A stretch of DNA of 64,000 nt from JAODBJ01 sp963782465 (lineage in GTDB: Bacteria; Actinomycetota; Acidimicrobiia; IMCC26256; PALSA-610), in assembly GCA_963782465.1 (NCBI GenBank), contig CAWAJR010000003.1:744001-808000 (forward strand), given 5' to 3'. Of the stretch, positions 18,300-25,844 are shown in pieces (the stretch's first letter is position 1; each line of letters starts with the position of its first letter). The notes below the pieces were generated by a model that was not told the DNA's origin, did not search any database, and saw only the letters and a program-made list of their open reading frames with translations. A program made the translations under genes and the position numbers.

Positions 18300-19031
18300 T
18301 CAGGGACGCGTGCGACGCACGGAGCGTTCGCGGCGACGGCTCCGCTCGTTCGGGGGACGCCGTGCCTCCCACCAGGAACGCAGCCGCGGGCTCGGTGGTT
18401 CGTAGTCGTCGCCGCGTTCGCCCGGGCGACGACGCTGCGGGTGTACCGACCGCGGCGCGTGCGCGGCCTGTTTCCACACCCGGCGGAACCGGTCGACGAC
18501 CGTGAAGAGCGTCAGCGCGAGCATCACCCACAGCACGGGCACGATGATGTTGAACGCGAGCGCGACGCCGAGGAGCACGAACCGCTCGGCCCGTTCCATC
18601 AGGCCGCCTTTGGCCTGGAGGCCGAGCGACTCCGCTTTGGCCCGCTCGTAGGAGATGACCATCGACGACGCGGCGACGGCGAAGGCGAGCACCGGCAAGT
18701 GGGGGCTCGTACGGCCGAGGTACCAGGCGACGCCGCCGAACAGCGCGGCGTCGGAGACCCGGTCGGCGACGGAGTCGAAGAACGACCCGCGCGGGCTGGC
18801 CTGGCCGGTACGGCGGGCGACGGTGCCGTCGAGCAGGTCGAACAGGCCGGCGAGCGCGATGCCCACGACGCCCCAGATCAGGTGGCCCGCCCCGATGACG
18901 ACGGCCGCGGCGAGCGAGATGACGAGCCCGACAGCCGTCAGGACATCGGCGGCGATCCCGAGCCGGCGCAAGCGCTCACCCAGGGGGGCGAGCCCACGCT
19001 CGACGCCGGCGCGCCAGCGTTTGTCGAGCAT
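18300..19031 (-). CDS. pgsA: CDP-alcohol phosphatidyltransferase, probable PI-phosphate synthase
   Basis: A 243-residue membrane enzyme with the complete CDP-alcohol motif D-x2-DG-x2-AR-x8-G-x3-D-x3-D in DLLDGTVARRTGQASPRGSF and the following FDSVADRVSD. About six hydrophobic helices are present, with a long basic cytoplasmic tail. In actinobacteria, the copy preceding patA and pimA transfers diacylglycerol phosphate from CDP-DAG to inositol phosphate; I infer the same here. The basic tail (from about residue 198) is longer than in many homologues. It is probably the first gene of the PIM operon. Confidence 0.85.
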   Translation of the reverse strand: MLDKRWRAGVERGLAPLGERLRRLGIAADVLTAVGLVISLAAAVVIGAGHLIWGVVGIALAGLFDLLDGTVARRTGQASPRGSFFDSVADRVSDAALFGGVAWYLGRTSPHLPVLAFAVAASSMVISYERAKAESLGLQAKGGLMERAERFVLLGVALAFNIIVPVLWVMLALTLFTVVDRFRRVWKQAAHAPRSVHPQRRRPGERGDDYEPPSPRLRSWWEARRPPNERSRRRERSVRRTRP

Positions 19032-19164
19032 CGCACTCCTCCGACGAGTCCTCCGGCAGGCGCGCTCGCGTTCGCGAGCACATGGTCAGGGTACCACCGG
19101 TCCCGGTGCTCCCCGCGTTCCTCGGGAATGGCCCGCACCTCGGCCCGGGCCGGCCCGCGACCGG

Positions 19165-20877
19165 CTAGTCGTCGTCGATGATGATCCCCTGGCCGGCCCC
19201 GCCGTACCCGCCGATGTTGGCGTTCGTCGCGCTGCCCAGCACCACGAGGAACTTGTCGTTCGGCTCGCGAACCGTGTCACCGACGATCGTCACCGACACG
19301 TTCTTCTGGGTCTCCCCCGGGTTGAACGTGAGCGTGCCACTCGCCGCGAGGTAGTCCTGCGGCATCGACGCGCCCCAGGTCGGCGGCAGGCTCAGCGTCT
19401 GGTAGCGCACGGTGACGACCTGCGTGCTCGCGCCGCTCAGCCGCACGGGTACGAGCAGCGGTCTCGTGCCGCTGTTGCCTTCGATGGCACTTCCGGTCCC
19501 GATCGAGACCGTCACCGCGCCCGGGGAGATGGCGGTCGCCGTCGCCGCCGACATCACACCCGCGGCGCTCCCCTGGTAGGGCTGCACCGCGAACTGGTAC
19601 TTCTTGCCCGCGGGGAGGGCCAGGTTCGCCGCGCGGGCCGAGCCGCCGACCGAGACGTTGATACCGGTCGGGAACGCGTACACCTTGTACGACGTGATCG
19701 GCCGGCCGTAGTCGTAGCCGGGCGCGCTCCAGCGCACCGTCGCGCCGGACGCGGTGGCACTCGCCGTCACCGATCCCGGCGCGCGCAACACCTGCTGGAC
19801 CACGCTCCAACCCGGCTTGTGCGTACCGTTGATCTTCTCGACACCCATGTTCTGATAGTGGTCGGCCAGGTTCGTGCCTGCGTCACGCAGCGAGAAGACG
19901 AACATCGGCCCGGTGAAGCTCCAGTCCTTCCACAATTGCATCGACTGGGCGAACAGCACGCCCTGCGCGGCATCGCTGACCGCGACCTGGTCGGTGCCGG
20001 TCGGGAACGCGAGTTCGGTCGCCCAGATCTTCTTGTTGCCGTCGCCGTGGGCAACCATCTGGGCGTACAGGTCCTTCGTCTGCTGGAACGCGCTCCAGTC
20101 GGCGATCGTGCTCGAAGGGCGCGGGAACGTCGACGGGTGATGGGCCACACCGTCGAAGAAACCATGGCCGCCGTTGGCGTAGATGCCCTGGAGGAACGTG
20201 AGCGGCAGGACGTGGGTCCCGTCGGCGGAATTGGCCGCCGGCGACGTGCCACCGGTGAGCACGGTCGAGTTGCGATCGACCGACTTGATGTTGAGGTAGG
20301 CCGACTTCAAGAGTTGGGTGTACTTCGCGACGTTCGGCTTCGGCGCCCACATCGCAAAGAGGTTCGGCTCGTTCCAGATCTCCCACGTGTGCACGCCGAG
20401 CGGTCCGTACCGCCGCGCCGCCGCGGCGACGAAGTTGCCGTAGTCACCGACGTTCGTCGGTGGCGCGTTCTGGGACGAGCCGGCCGGGCGTGCCCACGAC
20501 GGCGCGTACGAGACGACGGCGTCGATCTTCAGGCCGTACGTGTTGGCCAGGTAGACGATCTTGTCGGCCGGCGCCCAGTTGTACTTGCCCTTCCCCTGCA
20601 TCTCGAGTGTCGACCAGTTGAACGGGACGCGCACCCAGGTCGCACCGATTGCCTGCGCGTCACCGAAGTCGTGCTTGATCTGGGCCGTCGACCAGCCCAA
20701 CGCGTCGCCGCTGAACGCGAAACCGATGTCGCGCCCGTCGACGACGGAGGCATCCGCGTGCGGCGTCGAATTCGCGAAGAACGAAGACCCGAGCGTGACG
20801 ATCGGGACCAGGCCGAAGACGGCGGTCGCGAGCGCGACGAAAGCCATGACGACGCGTCCGTGTTTCGCGTGGCGCAC
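19165..20877 (-). CDS. Exported glycoside-hydrolase-like protein with FN3 and Calx-beta domains
   Basis: A 570-residue secreted protein. An N-terminal signal/anchor (residues 9-31) precedes a TIM-barrel of the clan A glycosidase type (GH5/GH39-like, about 45-360). The proposed acid/base is E170 in HTWEIWNEPN and the nucleophile E288 in KKIWATELAFPTG. Residues 366-450 look like a fibronectin type III domain and 452-570 like a Calx-beta domain ending GQGIIIDDD. Its barrel is closely related to the neighbouring 371-residue lipoprotein. The substrate is unknown; self-envelope or plant polysaccharide are both possible. An AAAGGA element lies 8 bases before the ATG. Confidence 0.75.
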   Translation of the reverse strand: MRHAKHGRVVMAFVALATAVFGLVPIVTLGSSFFANSTPHADASVVDGRDIGFAFSGDALGWSTAQIKHDFGDAQAIGATWVRVPFNWSTLEMQGKGKYNWAPADKIVYLANTYGLKIDAVVSYAPSWARPAGSSQNAPPTNVGDYGNFVAAAARRYGPLGVHTWEIWNEPNLFAMWAPKPNVAKYTQLLKSAYLNIKSVDRNSTVLTGGTSPAANSADGTHVLPLTFLQGIYANGGHGFFDGVAHHPSTFPRPSSTIADWSAFQQTKDLYAQMVAHGDGNKKIWATELAFPTGTDQVAVSDAAQGVLFAQSMQLWKDWSFTGPMFVFSLRDAGTNLADHYQNMGVEKINGTHKPGWSVVQQVLRAPGSVTASATASGATVRWSAPGYDYGRPITSYKVYAFPTGINVSVGGSARAANLALPAGKKYQFAVQPYQGSAAGVMSAATATAISPGAVTVSIGTGSAIEGNSGTRPLLVPVRLSGASTQVVTVRYQTLSLPPTWGASMPQDYLAASGTLTFNPGETQKNVSVTIVGDTVREPNDKFLVVLGSATNANIGGYGGAGQGIIIDDD

Positions 20878-21057
20878 GTGGTGAATCCTTTCGTTGAACC
20901 CGCGCCCCGCGCACGAGCAACGCCTGTTATGACCGAGAACAGTGAGGACCGGACGAAGGATGACCCGCTACAAACCAATCGGGCGACACTTGCACGGCAT
21001 GACGACTTTTCGTGATTCCGACCGTGCGGTCGACCCGAACCAGGGTGTTCGCGAAAA

Positions 21058-21083
21058 CCGTCGTCGTTAGGCAACGACGACGG
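21058..21083 (-). terminator. Rho-independent terminator after the exported glycosidase-like gene
   Basis: A perfect 11-bp inverted repeat (CCGTCGTCGTT / AACGACGACGG) with a 4-base loop is followed, on the minus strand, by TTTTCGC. It lies 23 bases past the stop of the gene ending at 21106, so it should end that transcript before the next paralogue. Confidence 0.65.
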
Positions 21084-21105
21084 CATCCCTGGTGCGGCGC
21101 GCACC

Positions 21106-22221
21106 CTACCCCAGAAGGGCCCGCTTCAATGCAAGGTATGCGGGTTTCGGCGTACCGCTTGTATGCACAAGTCCGAAGTTCTGGTAGTGGTCGGTACGAT
21201 CCGGACCTTCGTCACGCATCGAGTACACGAACACAGGTCCGGCGAAGCTGTACGCGTTCCACGCACGCAGTGATTCCACCAGATCTTTCGCCTGGGTTTG
21301 TTCACTCACCGAGACATTGCTGGTACCGGTCGGGAACCCGATTTCCGTCGCCCAGATCTTCTTCTTCGCGTCACCGAACGTTTGCATGATGCGGTGCATC
21401 TGGGGCGCCTGTTGGAACGCGCTCCACGACGCGCGATACGTCGAACGGTACGGGTATGTCGAGGGGTGCAACGCCAGCGCGTCGAACGAATGGCCGCCGT
21501 GGTTGCGGTAAATGCTGCGCGTGAACGTGACCGGCGAGTTCTGCGACCCGTCGGGCGCGTTGTATGCCGGTGAGAGCCCGGCGGTGAGCACGACCGATTT
21601 GCGGTCGCTTCGCTTGATCGCGACGTACGCCTTCTTCAACAGTGCGGTGTACGCGGCTGCGTTCGGCTTGGGCGTCCACATGCTCGCGATATTCGGCTCG
21701 TTCCACACTTCCCACGTGTGCACACCGCGCGGCGCGTACCTCGCGACGATCTTGCTCATGAAGTTCGCGTAGTCGTTGAGGTTCGTCGGCGGATCGGTCC
21801 CCGGACGCCCGGCCGGTCGTGCCCACTGCGGCGTGTACGACACGACCGCTTCGATGTGCAGGTGTCGCGCGTTGGCCGCCGCGACCACGCGGTCGACCGG
21901 CGCCCAGTTGTACTGGCCGCGTTGCGTCTCGATCGAGATCCAGTTGAACGGGACCCGTACCCACTTCGCGCCCATGCCCCGCACGTGATCGAGGTCGTGG
22001 CGCAGGTCGGTTTGCGACCACTCCAGCACGCTGCCGTACAGCGACACACCGACCCCGCGGCCGTCGAGGGCGCGAGGGTGGGCGCTCGCGACCGGTTTGG
22101 CGGCGGGCTTCGGTGCCCTGCCCACCACCGGCGCGGCCGTGACCGGCATGCAGGCCGTCATCGTGAGCAACGCGGCGAACAGCACGATCAGGGCCCAGGC
22201 GCGCCGGTGCTGCGTCCACAC
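21106..22221 (-). CDS. Glycoside-hydrolase-like lipoprotein
   Basis: A 371-residue paralogue of the preceding barrel protein without extra C-terminal domains. The N-terminus has a basic start, a hydrophobic stretch and MTAC around residue 24, an acceptable though not perfect lipobox, so it is probably lipid-anchored outside the membrane. The putative acid/base is E175 in HTWEVWNEPN and the nucleophile E293 in KKIWATEIGFPTG. The spacing of these two residues matches the longer protein. The gene is divergent from the EF-G2 gene and has its own hairpin terminator, so it is probably a single-gene unit. The substrate is unknown. Confidence 0.75.
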   Translation of the reverse strand: MWTQHRRAWALIVLFAALLTMTACMPVTAAPVVGRAPKPAAKPVASAHPRALDGRGVGVSLYGSVLEWSQTDLRHDLDHVRGMGAKWVRVPFNWISIETQRGQYNWAPVDRVVAAANARHLHIEAVVSYTPQWARPAGRPGTDPPTNLNDYANFMSKIVARYAPRGVHTWEVWNEPNIASMWTPKPNAAAYTALLKKAYVAIKRSDRKSVVLTAGLSPAYNAPDGSQNSPVTFTRSIYRNHGGHSFDALALHPSTYPYRSTYRASWSAFQQAPQMHRIMQTFGDAKKKIWATEIGFPTGTSNVSVSEQTQAKDLVESLRAWNAYSFAGPVFVYSMRDEGPDRTDHYQNFGLVHTSGTPKPAYLALKRALLG

Positions 22222-22356
22222 GATGTCTCACTCCCCTCACGGTCGCTCCCATGGTTTTCGGCGTGCGCGCGCGCTGAGTGAAGTCCGGATCGGGCCGCCG
22301 GATGCCTGATCCGTCACTTGTTCCTAGAATCGATGCACGCTCACGAGGGGGTACGG

Positions 22357-24378
22357 GTGAAGACGTTCGCGACACCCCAGATCCGCAACGTTGCGCTGAT
22401 CGGCCACGGCGGATCGGGCAAGACGACGCTCACCGAAGCGCTGCTGTTCACTGCGGGCGCGATCCCCCGCATGGGGCGGGTCGAAGACGGCAACACCGTC
22501 GCCGACTTCGACCCCGAGGAGCACCGCCGCGGCATCTCGGTGTCACTCTCGCTGGCCCCGGTCGAGTACGAAGGCCACAAGATCAACATCCTCGATACGC
22601 CGGGCTACGCCGACTTCATCGGTGACGTCGTCGCCGCGATCCATGCGGCCGACATCGCGGTGTTCGTCGTATCGGCCGTGGAAGGCGTCGAAGTACAGAC
22701 GGAGATCGCGTGGCGCCTCGCCGCGCAGCGCAACATCCCCCGGGCGATCTTCGTGAACAAACTCGACCGCGAGCGGGCGTCGTTCCAGCGCACCCTCGAC
22801 GACCTCAAGGACAAGTTCGGCGCCGGCGTCGCGCCGCTGCACCTCCCCATCGGCGAGGAGGCCACCCTCTCGGGCGTCATCGAACTGCTCAACGACGTCG
22901 CGATCACCTACGACACCTCGGGTGGCCCGAGCGAGAACCCGATCCCGCCCGAGATGGAAGCCGAAGAGCATTCGGTACACGACGCGCTCGTCGAAGGCAT
23001 CGTCGTCGGTGACGACGACTTGATGGAGCGGTACCTCTCCGACGAGAAGATCGCGTACGACGAACTCGCCAAGACACTCGCCGCCGGCGTCGCGCAGGGC
23101 AGCGTGTTCCCCGTGCTCTCCGGGAGCGCGACCAAGCTCATCGGCGTCGACCGGCTCCTCAAGTTCCTCGTCGAAGAAGCGCCCGCGCCCTCCGTCGGTA
23201 CCGGCAGCGCCGGTGCGCTGGTGTTCAAGACGATCGTCGACCCGTACGTCGGTCACGTGAACCTGTTCAAGGTGTTGCAGGGCACGATCAGCCACGACGA
23301 CGTGCTGACGAACCAGCGCACGAAGACCGACGAACGCTTCCACCAGCTCTTCACGATGCGAGGCAAGGAACAGGACAACGTCAGCGAAGTCGCCGCCGGT
23401 GACATCGGCGCGGTGGCAAAGCTCGCCGGCACCGCGACGGGCGACGCGCTCGTTGCCAAGGGCGGCGAGCTCGACGTGCCCGCGCTCGAGCTTCCCGCGC
23501 CGCTCCTCGCCGTCGCGATCCACCCGAAGTCGAAGGGCGACGAAGACAAGCTCGCGAACGCGCTGCACCGCCTGCAGGAGGAAGACCCGGTGTTGCACAT
23601 CGAGCGCAACGCCGAAACCCATCAGACGGTGCTGCACGGCGTCGGCGAGACGCACCTCTCGATCACCATCGAACGGCTGCAGCGCAAGTTCGGTGTCGAG
23701 GTCGAGACCGAGGACGTACGGGTGCCGTACCGCGAAACCATCACCGGCAACGCCGAAGCCGAAGGCAAGATCAAGAAGCAGACCGGCGGTCACGGCCAGT
23801 TCGCGGTGGCCTGGCTACGGGTCGAACCTCAGCCGCGGGGCGGCGGCATCGAGTTCGTCGACCAGATCGTCGGTGGTGTGATCCCCCGCCAGTACATCCC
23901 CGCGGTCGAGAAGGGCGTGCACGAGACCGTCGAGCACGGCGGCGCGCTCGGTTTCCCGGTGGTGGATGTGAAGGTCACCTGTTTCGACGGCAAGCACCAC
24001 CCGGTCGACAGTTCGGAAATGGCGTTCAAGACCGCGGCGGCGGGTGGCATGCGTGACGCGTTGCAGAAAGCCGGTCCGCTGCTCCTCGAACCGATCAGTG
24101 AGCTCATCGTCACCGTGCCCGAGGCCAATCAGGGCGACGTCATGGGCGATCTCAACTCGAAGCGCGGTCGTATCCACGGCACCTCACCGTCCGGCAACGG
24201 CGAGGTCGAAGTGAGCGCGCTCGTGCCCACCTCGGAGATCATGCGGTACGCGATCGATCTCCGGTCGATGACCGGCGGCCGGGGCCGATTCCAAGCGTCG
24301 TTCTCGCACTACGACCCGGTGCCGGCCCATCTCGTCGACAAGATCGCCGAAGCCGCCAAAGAGGCGGCCAAGGCCTGA
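22357..24378 (+). CDS. Elongation factor G-like GTPase (EF-G2 type)
   Basis: A translational GTPase of 673 residues with all five EF-G domains. The nucleotide site is GHGGSGKTTLTEALL (G1), DTPGYADF (G3), NKLD (G4) and SGSATK (G5). Canonical EF-G reads AHIDAGKTT at G1, so this belongs to the FusA2/EF-G2 side branch known from mycobacteria. Domain IV contains TGGHGQFAVAWLRVEP, and the C-terminus has GDVMGDLNSKRGRIHGT. I prefer the GTG at 22357, directly after GAGGGGG, over in-frame TTG/ATG codons further upstream. FusA2 proteins are not the main translocase; their function is poorly known. It is the only plus-strand gene between apt and the 32-kb mark. Confidence 0.88.
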   Translation: MKTFATPQIRNVALIGHGGSGKTTLTEALLFTAGAIPRMGRVEDGNTVADFDPEEHRRGISVSLSLAPVEYEGHKINILDTPGYADFIGDVVAAIHAADIAVFVVSAVEGVEVQTEIAWRLAAQRNIPRAIFVNKLDRERASFQRTLDDLKDKFGAGVAPLHLPIGEEATLSGVIELLNDVAITYDTSGGPSENPIPPEMEAEEHSVHDALVEGIVVGDDDLMERYLSDEKIAYDELAKTLAAGVAQGSVFPVLSGSATKLIGVDRLLKFLVEEAPAPSVGTGSAGALVFKTIVDPYVGHVNLFKVLQGTISHDDVLTNQRTKTDERFHQLFTMRGKEQDNVSEVAAGDIGAVAKLAGTATGDALVAKGGELDVPALELPAPLLAVAIHPKSKGDEDKLANALHRLQEEDPVLHIERNAETHQTVLHGVGETHLSITIERLQRKFGVEVETEDVRVPYRETITGNAEAEGKIKKQTGGHGQFAVAWLRVEPQPRGGGIEFVDQIVGGVIPRQYIPAVEKGVHETVEHGGALGFPVVDVKVTCFDGKHHPVDSSEMAFKTAAAGGMRDALQKAGPLLLEPISELIVTVPEANQGDVMGDLNSKRGRIHGTSPSGNGEVEVSALVPTSEIMRYAIDLRSMTGGRGRFQASFSHYDPVPAHLVDKIAEAAKEAAKA

Positions 24379-24381
24379 CCG

Positions 24382-24771
24382 CTACCGGCCCTGGGCGAGG
24401 AGGTCGCGGATCTCCCGGAGCAGCACCGCTTCGTCGGTCGGGGCCGGCGTGTCGTCGACGCTTTCCTTGTTCCGGAGCGACTGGAGCTTCGCGAACGAGA
24501 ACACCACCAGGTACACCGCGAACGCGATGATCAAGAAGTTGACGAACGCGGTGATGAACGAGCCGATCCGGATCTGCGAGTTGTGCACGGTCCAGTACAG
24601 CGCCGAGAAGTCGGCCTTGCCGAAGAGCGCGGCGACGATCTGCATCAGGATGTCGTTCACGAACGACTGCACGACGGCGTTGAACGCGACGCCGATCACG
24701 ACCGCGACGGCGAGGTCGAGCACGTTGCCGCGCATGATGAACTCTTTGAAGCCCTTGAGGAACTCGCGCAT
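24382..24771 (-). CDS. mscL: Large-conductance mechanosensitive channel MscL
   Basis: MscL is a pentameric membrane valve that opens under osmotic downshock. The 129 residues start MREFLKGFKEFIMRGNVLDL. The first pore helix reads AVAVVIGVAFNAVVQSFVND, a second helix is ITAFVNFLIIAFAVYLVVF, and there is a charged cytoplasmic tail. An AGGAG element lies upstream of the ATG at 24771. The stop is 3 bases from that of the convergent EF-G2 gene. Confidence 0.95.
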   Translation of the reverse strand: MREFLKGFKEFIMRGNVLDLAVAVVIGVAFNAVVQSFVNDILMQIVAALFGKADFSALYWTVHNSQIRIGSFITAFVNFLIIAFAVYLVVFSFAKLQSLRNKESVDDTPAPTDEAVLLREIRDLLAQGR

Positions 24772-24812
24772 GACGTCGTCTCCTGAGTCGGCCCGCCGTG
24801 GTGGCCGAGACG

Positions 24813-25325
24813 CTATTGCGAACCGACGCCGAATTGCGACCAATCCTCCGGGTTCTGTTCCGTGTACTCGCCGATGACGGCACCGTCGACCCCGTCGAGT
24901 TCGACGAGGCCTCGGATGCTCGGTGGGTCGTCGGCGCTGTAGACGAGGATCCGCCAGGTCGGGCGGCTGCGCAGCCCCCGCCATGCCAGCTGCGCCGAGG
25001 CGTGCCCGACCGGGAAGCCGACCGCCCGGCTCGCCGCCGCGAGCGCCTCCGTCTGGTCGATGCGCAGCGGGTAGGCGGCAGCCCAGCAGTACAGCGCGAA
25101 CACGCCGAGCACGATGCCCGCGGCGATCAGCCCGCCGTTGCCCGCCGAGATCCCACCCCACAGCGCGAGCGCGGCGATGACGGCGTAGAGCGTGGCCGCG
25201 ATACGCCGGCGGCGGATGTCGGGGAAGACGTACGGGCCGACCAACGCCGTGACGTCGAGGTCTTCGGGGAGGGTGTCGCCCTCGGGCGCTCCGGTCTCGT
25301 CGCGCTCGCCCCGCTCGTCGGTCAC
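24813..25325 (-). CDS. Conserved two-helix membrane protein of unknown function
   Basis: A 170-residue protein I do not recognise. From the GTG at 25325 it has an acidic leader and then two adjacent hydrophobic segments (about residues 45-90, containing AATLYAVIAALALWGGISA and GIVLGVFALYCWAA). A soluble C-terminal domain with GFPVGHASAQLAWRG and SRPTWRILVYSA follows. The start overlaps the HIT gene's end, and it precedes mscL on the same strand. A conserved membrane protein is often found next to thrS/HIT in actinobacteria, but I assign no function. Confidence 0.65.
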   Translation of the reverse strand: MTDERGERDETGAPEGDTLPEDLDVTALVGPYVFPDIRRRRIAATLYAVIAALALWGGISAGNGGLIAAGIVLGVFALYCWAAAYPLRIDQTEALAAASRAVGFPVGHASAQLAWRGLRSRPTWRILVYSADDPPSIRGLVELDGVDGAVIGEYTEQNPEDWSQFGVGSQ

Positions 25326-25335
25326 GGCCGGCAGC

Positions 25336-25836
25336 CTACGAGGGCCAGGCGGCGACGATCTTGTCGTAGCCGGTCCGCAGGTCTTCGGGCAGCACCCGGG
25401 TTTCGGCAACCGCGGTCATGAAGTTCGTGTCGCCGCTCCAGCGGGGCAGCGCGTGCATGTGCACGTGCTGGGGGATGCCCGCCCCCGCGGCACGGCCGAG
25501 GTTGGCGCCGAGGTTCAACCCGTCGGGCCGGTAGGCGCGCTGCAACGCCTGAACCGCGCGCTGCTGCGCCGTCGCGAAGGCGGCGAGCTCCGCTGCGTCG
25601 AGGGCACCGAAGTCGCCGGTGTGCCGGCGCGGCGCGACGAGCACGTGCCCGGACCCGTACGGGTAGAGGTTCATCGCGGTCACGGTGAGATCGGTGACCT
25701 CGAGGACGAGCGCGGCGGCCCGGTCTTCGGCCTCGGCGAGCCGGCAGAACACGCAACCTTCGTCGTGGTCGTCGTCGCCGGCGACGTTCTCGACGTACGC
25801 CGCGCGCCAACCCGCCCAGAGCCGTTCGAGGGTCAT
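25336..25836 (-). CDS. HIT-domain nucleotide hydrolase/phosphorylase
   Basis: A 166-residue histidine-triad protein. CVFCRLAEAED at the N-terminus resembles the zinc-binding segment of the Rv2613c-like branch; PYGSGHVLVAPRRHTGDF and the triad QHVHMHALPRW follow. Family members act on diadenosine polyphosphates or adenylylated compounds. It starts 8 bases after thrS and is followed by an unknown membrane protein. In mycobacteria the HIT gene lies between thrS and pgsA, whereas here the glycosidase and EF-G2 genes have been inserted beyond it. Confidence 0.88.
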   Translation of the reverse strand: MTLERLWAGWRAAYVENVAGDDDHDEGCVFCRLAEAEDRAAALVLEVTDLTVTAMNLYPYGSGHVLVAPRRHTGDFGALDAAELAAFATAQQRAVQALQRAYRPDGLNLGANLGRAAGAGIPQHVHMHALPRWSGDTNFMTAVAETRVLPEDLRTGYDKIVAAWPS

Positions 25837-25844
25837 CGCCGGCT

